This document shows positions 27,593-36,498 of a stretch of DNA of 64,000 nucleotides, piece by piece. Position numbers and translations under genes: made by a program. The notes under the pieces are model-generated. The model searched no databases and was not told where the DNA came from. It saw only the letters and a program-made list of their open reading frames with translations. Every line of letters begins with the position of its first letter. The first letter of the stretch is position 1. This stretch comes from Microbacterium aurum. GTDB lineage: Bacteria; Actinomycetota; Actinomycetes; Actinomycetales; Microbacteriaceae. The stretch spans positions 310,001 through 374,000 of the forward strand of contig NZ_JAFBCQ010000001.1 of the NCBI RefSeq assembly GCF_016907815.1, read 5' to 3'.

Positions 27593-28288
27593 GTGCGTCT
27601 TGTCATCGCCCGCTGCTCCGTGGATTACACCGGCCGACTCAACGCGCATCTGCCGCTCGCGACGCGCCTGCTCGTGCACAAGGGCGACGGGTCGCTGCTC
27701 GTCCACTCCGACGGCGGGTCGTACAAGCCGCTGAACTGGATGAGCCCGCCGTGCACGTTGACGGTCGAAGAGCCGGATGCCGAGTCGCGCTCGGCTGGCG
27801 TGCTCGAGCACTGGCGGGTCACCCACGCGAAGACCGGCGATGCGCTGCTCGTGCGCATCTACGAGGTGCTGCACGACTCGGCACACGAGCTCGGCATCGA
27901 TCCGGGGCTGCAGAAGGACGGCGTCGAGGCCGACCTGCAGCGCCTGCTCGCGGAGCAGGTCGACGTCATCGGCGACGGGCTCACGCTCGTGCGACGCGAG
28001 TTCCCGACGGCGATCGGTCCGGTCGACCTGCTGCTGCGCAATCCCGCCGGCGGCACGATCGCCGTCGAGGTCAAGCGCCGCGGCGACATCGACGGTGTCG
28101 AGCAGCTGACCCGCTATCTCGAGCTGCTGGGGCGCGATCCGCACCTCGCGCCGGTGACTGGGGTGTTCGCCGCGCAGGAGATCAAGCCGCAGGCGAAAGT
28201 GCTCGCCGCCGACCGCGGCATCCGGTGCGTGACGCTGGACTACGAGGGCATGAAGGGCGACGAGTCCGGCGCCCCGCGCCTGTTCTGA
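27593..28288 (+). CDS. nucS: Endonuclease NucS (mismatch-specific)
   Basis: Replaces MutS/MutL-type mismatch repair in most actinobacteria by cutting both strands at G-T, G-G and T-T mismatches. Length (231 aa) and sequence match well: N-terminal DNA-binding domain [20 protein letters not shown] with [10 protein letters not shown], and C-terminal PD-(D/E)xK nuclease with [10 protein letters not shown] and [20 protein letters not shown] (Asp, Glu and Lys in place). GTG start at 27593. The preceding 243-bp gap has C-rich imperfect repeats and no gene. The presence of nucS supports an actinobacterial host. Confidence 0.96.
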   Translation: MRLVIARCSVDYTGRLNAHLPLATRLLVHKGDGSLLVHSDGGSYKPLNWMSPPCTLTVEEPDAESRSAGVLEHWRVTHAKTGDALLVRIYEVLHDSAHELGIDPGLQKDGVEADLQRLLAEQVDVIGDGLTLVRREFPTAIGPVDLLLRNPAGGTIAVEVKRRGDIDGVEQLTRYLELLGRDPHLAPVTGVFAAQEIKPQAKVLAADRGIRCVTLDYEGMKGDESGAPRLF

Positions 28289-28376
28289 CCCTCGCCGCCG
28301 CGGCGGACGACGCCCCGGCGCCGCGGCCCACGACGGCGCGGCGGCCGCGCCCACGCCCCGGCAATAGGCTGAAGCG

Positions 28377-29069
28377 ATGGCCTCGAGATCACCCTGGACC
28401 TGCGTGCTGTGGGACGTGGACGGCACCATCGTGGACGCCTCCGAGGGGATCCTGCGGCGCTTGACGGTGGCCCTGGATCACTTCGGCAAGCCCGCGCCGA
28501 CACGCGCCGAGCTCGTCCACTGGATCGGCCCGCCGATGTTCGAGTCGTTCCAGAAGAACGTCGGCATGACGCCGGAGGAGTCCGCCGAGGCGGTGGCGTA
28601 CTACCGGACGATCGGCAAGGCCGACGGTTACACGACGGGCGCGCGACTGTACCCCGGCGTCGGCGAGCTCATCGCAGACCTGGATGCCGCGGGCATCGCC
28701 CAGGCGACGGCCAGCTCGAAGCCCGAGGTGCAGGTCGTCGCGCTGATGGAGCATTTCGACCTCGCGCCGCATCTTCAGGCGATGGCGGGGGCGACGCCGG
28801 ATGAGAAGACGCTCGCGTCGAAGGCCGACATCGTGGCCGAGGCGCTGCGGCGACTGGCGGCGGCGGGCTGTGACATCAGCCGACCTGTGCTCATCGGCGA
28901 CCGTCACCACGATGTGGAGGGCGGCGCCGCACAGGGCGTGCCGGTGATCTTCGTGCGCTGGGGGTTCAGCTGGCCGCACGAGGCTGACGGCGCGGCGGCA
29001 TCCGTCGAGACGATCGACGAGCTGCGCGCACTCCTGCTGATCGACGACGACGCGGCCGACCGGGTCTGA
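28377..29069 (+). CDS. HAD-superfamily phosphatase (phosphoglycolate-phosphatase-like)
   Basis: Cytoplasmic hydrolase of 230 aa. Motif I is WDVDGTIVDAS (nucleophile Asp and acid/base Asp present); motif II is in IAQATASSKPEVQV; motif III Lys is in TLASKADIV; motif IV is VLIGDRHHDVEGG. The helical cap between motifs I and II (residues ~20-85) includes HWIGPPMFESF, as in Gph/PpaX-type enzymes. Substrate is probably a small phosphorylated metabolite. Two hairpins just downstream look like terminators shared with the convergent cold-shock gene. Confidence 0.92.
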   Translation: MASRSPWTCVLWDVDGTIVDASEGILRRLTVALDHFGKPAPTRAELVHWIGPPMFESFQKNVGMTPEESAEAVAYYRTIGKADGYTTGARLYPGVGELIADLDAAGIAQATASSKPEVQVVALMEHFDLAPHLQAMAGATPDEKTLASKADIVAEALRRLAAAGCDISRPVLIGDRHHDVEGGAAQGVPVIFVRWGFSWPHEADGAAASVETIDELRALLLIDDDAADRV

Positions 29070-29094
29070 CCCGGTCGTCGCGCCACGACGAAGA

Positions 29095-29157
29095 GCCGCG
29101 CAAGCGCGGCCCGGGTGTGAGAGAGACGGCCCGCGCCGGCAAACCGGGCGGGCCGTC
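29095..29157. terminator. Two terminator-like hairpins between convergent genes
   Basis: First hairpin: GCCGCG-CAAG-type loop-CGCGGC (29095-29110). Second: a 10-bp perfect stem GACGGCCCGC (29125-29134) with GCGGGCCGTC (29148-29157) and a short inner loop. They lie between the HAD gene and the oppositely oriented csp gene and could serve both. Neither has a strong U-tract, as is usual in this group. Confidence 0.65.
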
Positions 29158-29163
29158 AGAAAC

Positions 29164-29370
29164 TCACAGGGGGCGGATGTTCTCCGCCTGGAGGCCCTTG
29201 GGGCCCTGTGCGATCTCGAACTCGACGCGCTGGTTCTCCTCGAGGGAGCGGTAGCCGCTCGAATCGATCGCGGAGTAGTGAGCGAAGACGTCTGCGCCGC
29301 CCTCATCGGGAGCGATGAACCCGAAGCCCTTCTCCGAGTTGAACCACTTGACGGTGCCCTGCGTTGCCAT
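29164..29370 (-). CDS. Cold-shock protein
   Basis: Single-stranded nucleic-acid-binding OB-fold protein of 68 aa, typical CspA size. RNP1 (KGFGFI) and RNP2 (VFAHYS) are intact, with the usual [17 protein letters not shown] start and [13 protein letters not shown] end. Stand-alone gene with its own terminator; it probably acts as an RNA chaperone. The 5' region (29371-29560) is long enough for the regulatory leader typical of csp mRNAs, but I cannot define one by eye. Confidence 0.96.
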   Translation of the reverse strand: MATQGTVKWFNSEKGFGFIAPDEGGADVFAHYSAIDSSGYRSLEENQRVEFEIAQGPKGLQAENIRPL

Positions 29371-29716
29371 GAACTGCCTTACGTACGTGCGATGACGACG
29401 CAACTGCGCCGACGGGTCCCACGCTAATGGGGAATGCTCCCTCCCGCGCTACCCGACGTCAGATGGTGACACAAACGTTGCACGACGCTCCGGTGAACCA
29501 TTCGACGCCCGGGCTCGCGCGATGCGCGTCGCCCGGGCGTCGACGGATCCCCCCGGATAGGCCACGCGAAGCGTGACTGAGCACACTGTACCGATATATC
29601 AGACCCGCCGGCAGGGGGCGGCATCCGAGAAAACGCCCAGAATCGTCGGCGCGGAACGCCGTCTCATCATCGACGGATCCCGGTTCCATAGGAGCGCAAC
29701 ATACACTGAGTGCGCC
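29371..29716. other. Intergenic region between csp and the GntR gene
   Basis: 346 bp with no credible coding frame. It must contain the divergent promoters of csp and the GntR gene. A TACACT box (29702-29707) lies just before the GntR start, without a good -35 at the right spacing. Nothing else recognised. Confidence 0.5.
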
Positions 29717-30358
29717 ATGTCCGCGCCCCTCGCCCCGATCGATCTCCGCAGCGGCACCATCCTCGGCGACGAGGTCTACGCCCGCATCGGCGCCGCCATC
29801 CTCGACGGCACCCTCAGCCCGGGGCAGCGCCTGCGCGACGTCGACCTCGCCGCGCAGCTCGGGGTCTCCCGCACGCCGGTGCGCGAGGCACTGCAGCGCC
29901 TGGAGCGGTTCGGACTGGTGGAGATCGCCGTCGGTCGGTACACGCGGGTGTCGGCGCCCGACGAGCGGGTGCGCGACGAGACCGGCGTGTTCACGGCGTA
30001 CTTCATGGGCAACGCGCTGCGGCTCGCCCTGCAGCACGCCGACGACGCGCAGCTGGCCGAGATCCTCCAGCGGGCGGATGCCGTGGTCGACAGCGCTCTG
30101 CGCAAGGACGGCCTCGCGCTGTTCGAGAACTCCACGAACATGTTCATCACCATCACGCGGGCCAGCGGGAACTCGGTGTTCATCGGCTTCATCCGCGAGG
30201 CGTCGCTCGCGATCCAGCGGAACCTCCGCGGTTGGACGCCGTTCGTCGCGGGCCCGCTGTCGCGCGCCGACGCGTACCTGCGGCTGCGCGACCAGATCGC
30301 CGCGCGTGACGCCGACGGCGCCGAGCTCACGCTGCGCCAGCTGCACGGCGTCGCCTGA
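29717..30358 (+). CDS. GntR-family regulator, FCD/FadR-like
   Basis: Regulator of 213 aa, start ATG 29717. The N-terminal winged helix is clear (EVYARIGAAILDGTLSPGQR, DVDLAAQLGVSRTPVREALQ, RLERFGLVEIAVGRYTRVS), followed by a helical effector domain of the FadR/FCD type, which usually binds a carboxylate. It lies 49 bp upstream of an acyl-CoA dehydrogenase on the same strand, a plausible target. An in-frame extension to 29573 has no ribosome site and is rejected. Confidence 0.9.
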   Translation: MSAPLAPIDLRSGTILGDEVYARIGAAILDGTLSPGQRLRDVDLAAQLGVSRTPVREALQRLERFGLVEIAVGRYTRVSAPDERVRDETGVFTAYFMGNALRLALQHADDAQLAEILQRADAVVDSALRKDGLALFENSTNMFITITRASGNSVFIGFIREASLAIQRNLRGWTPFVAGPLSRADAYLRLRDQIAARDADGAELTLRQLHGVA

Positions 30359-30407
30359 GCGCCGCCGCGCCATTGCCGGGCCGCGACGCGGCTGGTTCGA
30401 TGAGGGA

Positions 30408-32027
30408 ATGGCCACCCACGCTGTCGTGAACCAGGCACCGCCGCGCGTCGACGTCGACGAGTACGCGACGAACACCGCCCTCCTCGAGGGCGTCGAGCGC
30501 TACGACGCGGGGTGGGCGCATCATCAGCTGCACCTGACCGGACAGCGCGTGGGCGCGGCATCCTTCCACTCCGACGCGGTCGCGGCGAACCGCGTCGAGC
30601 CGGTGCTGCAGACCCACGACCGGTACGGCAACCGCATCGACGAGGTCGAGTACGACGAGAGCTACCACCGCATCATCGGCGCAGCGATCGCCGACGGCGC
30701 GCACACCTCGGCGTGGGCCGAGCCGCGGCCCGGCGCGAACGTCGCCCGCGCGGCGACCTTCATGCTGTACGCGCAGGTCGAGCCCGGCCATGCCTGCCCG
30801 GTGTCGATGACGCACGCGGTCGTGCCGGTGCTGCAGCAGCATCCGGACGTCGGGGAGGAGTGGCTGCCGCGTGTGTACAGCCGCAGCTATGACGGACGGC
30901 TCCGGGCGGACAAGCCCGGCGCGCTGTTCGGGATGGCGATGACGGAGAAGCACGGCGGTTCGGATGTGCGCGCGAACACGACGGCGGCGCGCCCGCTCGG
31001 CGGCGGGCGGTATGCCCTGACGGGGCACAAGTGGTTCTGCTCGGCGCCGATGTCCGACGCGTTCCTCGTGCTGGCACAGGCGCCGGGCGGCCTGTCGTGC
31101 TTCCTCCTGCCGCGGCTGGTGGACGGCGAGCGCAACGCGATCCGCATCCAACGGCTGAAGGACAAGCTGGGCAACCGCGCCAACGCCTCGAGCGAGGTGG
31201 AGTACGAGGATGCCGTCGGCATCCTCGTCGGCGAGGAGGGACGCGGGGTCCGCACGATCATAGACATGGTGGCGCGCACGCGGCTGGACTGCATCTACGG
31301 CACGACCGCCGGGATGCGTCAGGCGACCGCGGAGGCGGCGTGGCATGCGCGCCATCGGGCGGCGTTCGGCCGGACGCTGATCGACCAGCCGGCGATGACG
31401 GCGGTGATCGCCGATCTGCAGCTCGAGACCGAGGCCGCGACCGCGACGGCCCTGCGGCTCGCGCGGGCGCACGATGAGGATGCCACGGCATCCGATCGCG
31501 CCTTCGCGCGCCTGGCGACGGCGGTGGCGAAGTACTGGATCTGCAAGCGCGGGCCGGGTCACGCGTACGAGGCGTTGGAGTGCCTGGGCGGCAACGGGTA
31601 CACGGAAGCATTCCCGCTCGCGATGCGGTATCGCGAGCAGCCGGTCATGGCGGTGTGGGAGGGGTCGGGCAACGTGATCGCGCTCGACGTGCTGCGGGCG
31701 CTGGGGCGCGAGCCGGAGGCGCTCGCGGCGTTCGATGCCGAGGTCGCGCTCGCGGCGGGGACGCACCCGCTGTTCGACGCGCATCTGGAGCGTGTGCGGT
31801 CGCTCGTGCGCGACGTGACCGCCGATCCGGCGCCGGAGGCACGAGCGCGCGGTCTCGTGTCGGCGATGGCGCTCGCGCTGCAGGCGTCGCTGCTGCTGCG
31901 CACGGCGCCGTCGATCGTCGCCGACGCGTTCGTCGCGACGCGCCTGGGCGATCGCCCCTTCGGCGGCGCCCTCTACGGCGACCTTCCCGCGGGGACGGAT
32001 GCCGGGGCCATCGCCGCGCGGGCGTGA
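30408..32027 (+). CDS. Acyl-CoA dehydrogenase, AidB-like
   Basis: Flavoenzyme of 539 aa, longer than ordinary acyl-CoA dehydrogenases (~380 aa) and matching the AidB/isovaleryl-CoA dehydrogenase-like branch. Recognisable parts: CPVSMTHAVVPVLQQHP, the flavin-binding FGMAMTEKHGGSDVRANTT, TGHKWFCSAPMSDAF, KLGNRANASSEVEYEDAVG, and the C-terminal catalytic region ALECLGGNGYTEAFPLAMRY with PVMAVWEGSGNVIALDVLRA. AidB in E. coli belongs to the adaptive response to alkylation; function here is not assigned. It follows a GntR regulator that may control it. Confidence 0.9.
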   Translation: MATHAVVNQAPPRVDVDEYATNTALLEGVERYDAGWAHHQLHLTGQRVGAASFHSDAVAANRVEPVLQTHDRYGNRIDEVEYDESYHRIIGAAIADGAHTSAWAEPRPGANVARAATFMLYAQVEPGHACPVSMTHAVVPVLQQHPDVGEEWLPRVYSRSYDGRLRADKPGALFGMAMTEKHGGSDVRANTTAARPLGGGRYALTGHKWFCSAPMSDAFLVLAQAPGGLSCFLLPRLVDGERNAIRIQRLKDKLGNRANASSEVEYEDAVGILVGEEGRGVRTIIDMVARTRLDCIYGTTAGMRQATAEAAWHARHRAAFGRTLIDQPAMTAVIADLQLETEAATATALRLARAHDEDATASDRAFARLATAVAKYWICKRGPGHAYEALECLGGNGYTEAFPLAMRYREQPVMAVWEGSGNVIALDVLRALGREPEALAAFDAEVALAAGTHPLFDAHLERVRSLVRDVTADPAPEARARGLVSAMALALQASLLLRTAPSIVADAFVATRLGDRPFGGALYGDLPAGTDAGAIAARA

Positions 32028-32132
32028 GGGCGGCGAGCGCTACCATTGCACCGCTGGTCTCGTGCGTCGGGACATCACCGACCGGAGCGCCCGAAGATCT
32101 GACGTCGCGGACGCGACCGAGCGCGGGCGCCG

Positions 32133-32366
32133 ATGCCGGCAGCCGGCGCCAAGGAGCATGCGACCGGCACGGCCAACGATGACCTCACCGAGTACGTCGT
32201 TGCACCCGGCGACACCTTCACGGGCATCGGTGAGCGATTTTGCATCGAGGATATTCATCTGGCGATGATCAACCGCCGTGATTCGGCAGAGCTCTACGCC
32301 GGCGAGACCATCCGACTTTTCCCCGACGGTGCCGCCGCGGACTACTTCGCCGACGTGCCCGAGTGA
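32133..32366 (+). CDS. Small LysM-like protein
   Basis: 77-aa protein beginning MPAAGAKEHATG. Residues ~20-65 match a single LysM motif (EYVVAPGDTFTGIGERFCI, DIHLAMINRR, LYAGETIRLFP). There is no signal peptide or membrane segment, so it may be cytoplasmic or need another start. LysM motifs bind peptidoglycan or act as interaction modules. It precedes the HNH gene by about 50 bp on the same strand; no functional link is evident. Confidence 0.65.
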   Translation: MPAAGAKEHATGTANDDLTEYVVAPGDTFTGIGERFCIEDIHLAMINRRDSAELYAGETIRLFPDGAAADYFADVPE

Positions 32367-32417
32367 ACGACTGATCCGCCCGTCGCGATGTCGGAGGCCC
32401 TCCTTATCGTGGGTGAT

Positions 32418-33875
32418 ATGAAGGTCACTTTCCACGACGGGTCGGCGGATGCCGAGGTCTGGAACGACCCGGCCTTCACCGAGGCGTACTGGAGTGCCGC
32501 CACCGAAGCGTCGCTGTGCGGCGCGGAGGGCCCCTGGGCGTCGGACATCGATCCGTGGCTGCTGCCCGACGGCGCCGTGGCGCCCGATGGAATGGACGAA
32601 CCCCCTGCTGCGGCCGATCCCTTCGCCCTCGTGAACGGCGTCGACGCTGCCGCCCGCGCCACGCGGGCCGCGACGGCGCGGCAGGATCTGCTCTTCCACG
32701 AGGTCCTCGCCGCAGCGGCCGCCTATCCGGTGCCGTGGGTAGGCCCCGACCCGACGGTGGATCCGCTGTGGCAGGACCCGCGGGGGTGGTCGAACGCGGA
32801 CGTGCGGGCGTATCGGCGGGTCCTCGCCGTCCGCTCCGCAGCCGCCGACATCGGGGCGCGGGTGCAGCTGACCGACCACCAGGTGCGTCGCCGCGCCTAC
32901 CGCGCACAGACGCTCAGCGAGCGCACCCCGGGCGTGTGGGCGGCGTGCCTGGCCGGTGAGGTGTCCGAGCAGAACATGATGATCGCGGCCGAGGTCGCCG
33001 GCTCGCTCCCCGCCGACGATCCGGAGGCGTGGGCGGCGTTCGATGCCGCGATCGCCGCACCGGCGACGACCGCGGTGCCGGGTCGATTCCGGGTGCGCGC
33101 CCGCGCTGTCCGCGAGAGCGTGCACCCCGAGTCGCTCCGCGAACGCCACACGCGTGCCGCGAAGGATCGGCAGGTCGACCTCACTCCCGACTTCGACGGG
33201 ATGGCGCTGCTCAGCGCACTGCTCCCGGCCGAGCAGGCGCACGCGATCGACGCCGATCTCGAGCAGCGCGCCCGGCACCTGCACGGCCTGGCCGATGAGA
33301 CGCGCACCCTCGCGCAGATCCGGGCTGACGTGTTCGCCGATCTGCTCCTCACCCAGCCGATCGACGTCGGCGCGACGGGCACGCGGGGGAAGGCATCGCG
33401 TGTGCGGGCGACCGTGCGGATCACGATCCCCGCCCTGACGCTTCTCGGCCAGGGTGACGAGCCCGCGACGCTCGACGGATACGGCCCGATTCCGCTCGAG
33501 ACCGCGAAGGAACTCGCCGGCGCGGCGACGTCGTGGATCCGGGTGCTGACGCACCCCGTCACCGGCACAGTCGTCGACGTCGACCGCCGCATGTACAAGG
33601 TGCCGGCCGATATGCGAAGACTCCTGCACACCCTGCATCCGACGTGCGTGTTCCCGGGCTGCTCGAGACCCGCCGACGACTGCGACTACGACCATCGAAA
33701 ACGGTGGAAGGACGGCGGCACGACCTCCGTCGGCAACGGGGAGCCTCTCGACGACCCGCATCACCCGATCAAAGACGAGACCCTGTGGCATAGCGAACGC
33801 GACCCCGCCACCGGGCGCATCATCTGGACGAGTCCGAGCGGATACCGGATCGCCGAAGATCCGCCGCCCTTCTAG
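32418..33875 (+). CDS. DUF222/HNH endonuclease-domain protein
   Basis: Protein of 485 aa of the 13E12/DUF222 family, highly repeated in actinobacterial genomes. The long helical DUF222 region (residues ~70-390) has the usual AADIGARVQLTDHQVRRRAY and PEAWAAFDAAIAAP-like stretches. The C-terminal HNH part shows HPTCVFPGCSRPADDCDYDH and RKRWKDGGTTSVGNGEP, but the usual second Cys of the LCxxHH motif is replaced (EPLDDPHHPIK), so the zinc site or activity may be impaired. Start uncertain: ATG 32418 (MKVTFHDGSA) or ATG 32388. A degenerate copy of the 3' end lies at about 35222-35290. Confidence 0.85.
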   Translation: MKVTFHDGSADAEVWNDPAFTEAYWSAATEASLCGAEGPWASDIDPWLLPDGAVAPDGMDEPPAAADPFALVNGVDAAARATRAATARQDLLFHEVLAAAAAYPVPWVGPDPTVDPLWQDPRGWSNADVRAYRRVLAVRSAAADIGARVQLTDHQVRRRAYRAQTLSERTPGVWAACLAGEVSEQNMMIAAEVAGSLPADDPEAWAAFDAAIAAPATTAVPGRFRVRARAVRESVHPESLRERHTRAAKDRQVDLTPDFDGMALLSALLPAEQAHAIDADLEQRARHLHGLADETRTLAQIRADVFADLLLTQPIDVGATGTRGKASRVRATVRITIPALTLLGQGDEPATLDGYGPIPLETAKELAGAATSWIRVLTHPVTGTVVDVDRRMYKVPADMRRLLHTLHPTCVFPGCSRPADDCDYDHRKRWKDGGTTSVGNGEPLDDPHHPIKDETLWHSERDPATGRIIWTSPSGYRIAEDPPPF

Positions 33876-33936
33876 ACGCGAGCGTGAGCCCGAGGTGGTG
33901 CCGGCTACACCTGGTGAACGGTTTGCCGATTTGCAT

Positions 33937-33958
33937 CTACTTTCCAGATGGAAAGTAG
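33937..33958. promoter_or_regulatory. Perfect inverted repeat spanning a start codon
   Basis: CTACTTTCC (33937-33945), spacer AGAT, GGAAAGTAG (33950-33958). The presumed ATG of the membrane protein (33948-33950) is inside it, so a bound repressor would cover the 5' end of a probably leaderless message. The winged-helix protein encoded at 34800-35147 is the natural candidate to bind it. Confidence 0.6.
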
Positions 33959-34793
33959 AGACGAGGCGACTACAGCTGCGCAGTTGCTGCAGCAGCAGGA
34001 AGTGGTGCGGTTTCGGCTTGAGCGTCGCGGTCCGTCGCGCGGGTATCAGTGGTTTCTCGTGTGCAGCGCCGTCCTGCTCAGCGTGTACGCCGGGGTGCTC
34101 CTTTTCGCCTTCTCGACGTCGGGGTCAACCGCGGGGAGCAGCGGATATACGTACACGAACCTGATGCTGTTGCCGGTGTTGCTCTACAGCGCCCTGGCCA
34201 ACGGCGCTCGCGAGCGGTTCGGCATCCGAAACCGCGCGTCTGTCGCGCAGGTCGTCGGAACGGTCGCGGCCATCGCCGTCGTCATGATCCTCGGATGGCT
34301 CAGCATCACCGACGTCGGGTATCCGGCGTGGATGAACGTGGTAGCCCCGGTGGTTCTGTTCGCGGTGATGGCGATCAGTCCCCTACGAAGGCTGGTCGCT
34401 GACCGTTCCACGCCTCCCACAGACCGGTGGGAGAACACACCACCTCCCACCCCCGCGCGATGGGCGACGGCGGGGATCGGGGTCGTGCTCGGGCTGCTCG
34501 CCGCGACGACGGCGGTGGTCTGGTATCCGATCATCTCCGCCGCGACGTTGTTGGTGACCCTGAGTGTGGTGCTCATCAGTTGGCGGCTCCCGTGGGGCCT
34601 GCGGAGCACCGGATATCACTGGGGTCCGGTGAACTGGGCCTTCTTCGCCGCTGCCACATCGGCCATGTTCGCGTTGACGGCGGCGCTGTCCATGTCCTCC
34701 GTGGGCCCAGGAGCAGCGATCGCCGTCGGGGTGTTCATCCTTGTGGTCATGATCATCTCGGCGCTCCTCCCGTTGCCCGCTGCAGGCGAGTAG
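33948..34793 (+). CDS. Membrane protein with seven to eight TM segments, unknown function
   Basis: 281-aa integral membrane protein not recognised by name. After a charged start (MESRDEATTAAQLLQQQEVV) it has hydrophobic segments at roughly residues 35-57, 69-84, 98-118, 126-143, 177-197, 200-217, 230-250 and 256-278, with a Pro-rich loop in the middle (RSTPPTDRWENTPPPTPARW). The 7-bp gap to the next gene, a small winged-helix regulator, shows a two-gene operon of the type in which the regulator controls its own membrane partner. The ATG lies inside an inverted repeat. Confidence 0.7.
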   Translation: MESRDEATTAAQLLQQQEVVRFRLERRGPSRGYQWFLVCSAVLLSVYAGVLLFAFSTSGSTAGSSGYTYTNLMLLPVLLYSALANGARERFGIRNRASVAQVVGTVAAIAVVMILGWLSITDVGYPAWMNVVAPVVLFAVMAISPLRRLVADRSTPPTDRWENTPPPTPARWATAGIGVVLGLLAATTAVVWYPIISAATLLVTLSVVLISWRLPWGLRSTGYHWGPVNWAFFAAATSAMFALTAALSMSSVGPGAAIAVGVFILVVMIISALLPLPAAGE

Positions 34794-34799
34794 CCGCGC

Positions 34800-35147
34800 A
34801 TGGTGCATCCGCGGCATCGGCTGGACGATGCGTTTCAGACCCCGGTGCGGTTCTCCCTCATGGCCGCCCTCGGCACGCGGGATGAGGTCGATTTCCGCAC
34901 CCTCCGCGAGCTACTCGAGTCGGACGATTCGACGCTGAGCAAAGCGATCTCACACCTCGAGCGGGCGGGGTACGTCAAGGTCACGAAGGGGTACGCCGGA
35001 ACCCGCCCCCGGACGTGGGTCACTGCGACGGCCAAGGGCTCGAGCGCGTTCCGCACTCACGTGCGCGCATTGCAGGAGATCGCCTCACCGGCATCGCCTA
35101 CTGACTCGCAGGAGCTGGGCTGGCGACTTTCGTCTCATTCGTCGTGA
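34800..35147 (+). CDS. Winged-helix transcriptional regulator (small MarR/ArsR-like)
   Basis: 115-aa DNA-binding protein. The wHTH is clear: DAFQTPVRFSLMAALGTRDE, the recognition helix region DDSTLSKAISHLERAGYVKV, then the wing TKGYAGTRPRTWVTATAKGS. It matches the winged-helix group (PF13601-like) commonly encoded after a membrane protein in actinobacteria. It follows the membrane gene by 6 bp and probably represses the operon through the palindrome at 33937-33958. A short Ser-rich tail ends the protein. Confidence 0.85.
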   Translation: MVHPRHRLDDAFQTPVRFSLMAALGTRDEVDFRTLRELLESDDSTLSKAISHLERAGYVKVTKGYAGTRPRTWVTATAKGSSAFRTHVRALQEIASPASPTDSQELGWRLSSHSS

Positions 35148-35221
35148 GAGAGGGCAACGACGACTCACCTCACTTTCATGGGGTCACCCGAACTCTCGAC
35201 CGGGGAAGAGGAGCTCGAAGG

Positions 35222-35290
35222 ACAAGACCCCGTGGCGCAGCGAACGCGACCCCGCCACCGGACGCATCATCTAGGCGAGCCCGAGCGGCC
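35222..35290 (+). pseudogene. Degenerate duplicate of the HNH gene 3' end
   Basis: About 68 bp here match 33775-33842 (the last codons of the DUF222/HNH gene) at close to 90 percent identity, including the stretch GCGAACGCGACCCCGCCACC. A TGG codon has become TAG. The surrounding 315-bp gap (35148-35462) otherwise holds no gene, only the ribosome site of the lipoprotein gene. Confidence 0.7.
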
Positions 35291-35462
35291 CCCGTCACCG
35301 ACCACGACACCACCACACCCACCGGCAACGGATACCTGGACAACGAGACGGAATCTCTGCGCAACGTCGCGAACGCGACGACAGGCCACGCAGATAGGCT
35401 CACAGAGCGGCTCCCATCTGAGCCGACAACGCTTCAGAGGGCACTCATCGAAGGAGCACGCG

Positions 35463-35927
35463 GTGGTATCTACTAACCGGGTCGTGACCATCGCTGTGCT
35501 CGCGGTCACGGGCGGCCTGCTCACCGCCTGCCAGCCAGGAGAGACCCCGCACGAGGCCCGCGACCAGCTCGTCACCACCATCGAAGACACCGGCGCACTG
35601 CTCGACGTACCCGGGTGGAAGCGCGCCTCCGCGCCCACGATCCAAGAGTGCGATGGCGGGAACGGTGTCAAGTACGGGTACAGCTACTCGTCGCCCCCGC
35701 CCGACGGCGACCACCTCGCCGACGCGAACACCGTCGCCAACTACTGGAGGTCACTCGGCATGACGGTCCGTGTCGACACCTCCAGCGATCCGGTGGTCTT
35801 CGCCACGGGCGGACCGGTCACGGGATTGAGCTTCGGGACTGGCCCCGGCAACTACTACATCCGCGGCTCAGCCCTGTGCGTCCCGGGCAATGCCGACGAC
35901 CTCATCGACGAGGAGTACAACGGCTAA
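35463..35927 (+). CDS. Small lipoprotein of unknown function
   Basis: 154-aa exported protein. GTG start at 35463 with AAGGAG 7 nt upstream. N terminus MVSTNRVVTIAVLAVTGGLL followed by lipobox Leu-Thr-Ala-Cys (Cys about residue 22). The mature part includes EARDQLVTTIEDTGALLDVP, a two-Cys domain (IQECDGGNGVKYGYSYSSPP and SALCVPGNADD) and a TGPGNYYIRG strand; the two cysteines could pair. Similar short lipoproteins are common in Microbacteriaceae accessory DNA. No function assigned. Confidence 0.75.
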   Translation: MVSTNRVVTIAVLAVTGGLLTACQPGETPHEARDQLVTTIEDTGALLDVPGWKRASAPTIQECDGGNGVKYGYSYSSPPPDGDHLADANTVANYWRSLGMTVRVDTSSDPVVFATGGPVTGLSFGTGPGNYYIRGSALCVPGNADDLIDEEYNG

Positions 35928-36085
35928 GCTCGCAAGCCGTCGGCCGAGCCACCCGACCCGCGCCACCGGGGAGAGCGGTCCGTCCACGGGCGATTCGACT
36001 GGATGCGGGACTCAACGAAGGCTGGGGTCCGGTCGAGAACTCATTGACGAGCCGTGTCGCACTCAACACCTGACAAGTGAGCCCG

Positions 36086-36498
36086 TCAAGACTCCGTCGC
36101 CGGACTTTTCATCAGAACCGCGAGAACGGGTGTGGTTTCGTCAGCTGATTCCAGCACCATCCGGAGCTCGTTGAGAGCGTTGCGGTGGCGTCGATACGCG
36201 ACAGCCGCTGTCTGCCCGAGCGAGTGCCCCGCTTCGACAATCGAAAGCCCATCCCAGTGGACGAGGGTAATGAGCTCGCGGTCGGCGGGTTTCAATCTAC
36301 GGAGCGCAATCTCAATGTCCAAGCGCGAGTCGACTGGGTCGTCACCCCCGCGGGGAGTCTCGTCGTCGAGAGGGATGTGCCGCTCGAACTTCCGGCGTGC
36401 TTGTCGTTGAAAGTTCTGGAGCACGAGGCGCGCTACCCCGAATGCATATGGAGCAGCTTCCGACGGGTCCGCTGGCACATCGTTCCGCCGGCGCCACA
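36086..36498 (-). pseudogene. ECF-type sigma factor gene, 3' part (split by IS256)
   Basis: Codes right to left for the end of sigma region 2 and region 4: DVPADPSEAAPYAFGVARLV, then QRQARRKFERHIPLDDE, and the region 4 HTH LRRLKPADRELITLVHWDGL with SIVEAGHSLGQTAAVAYRRH. The 5' part was displaced by the IS256 insertion: after the 9-bp target duplication at 39366-39374, the minus strand continues in frame with EAASDATSETFLVLWRRR (39375 to about 39416), which joins perfectly to NDVPADP. Further upstream region 2 is lost. Non-functional unless the IS excises and a promoter remains. Confidence 0.8.
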
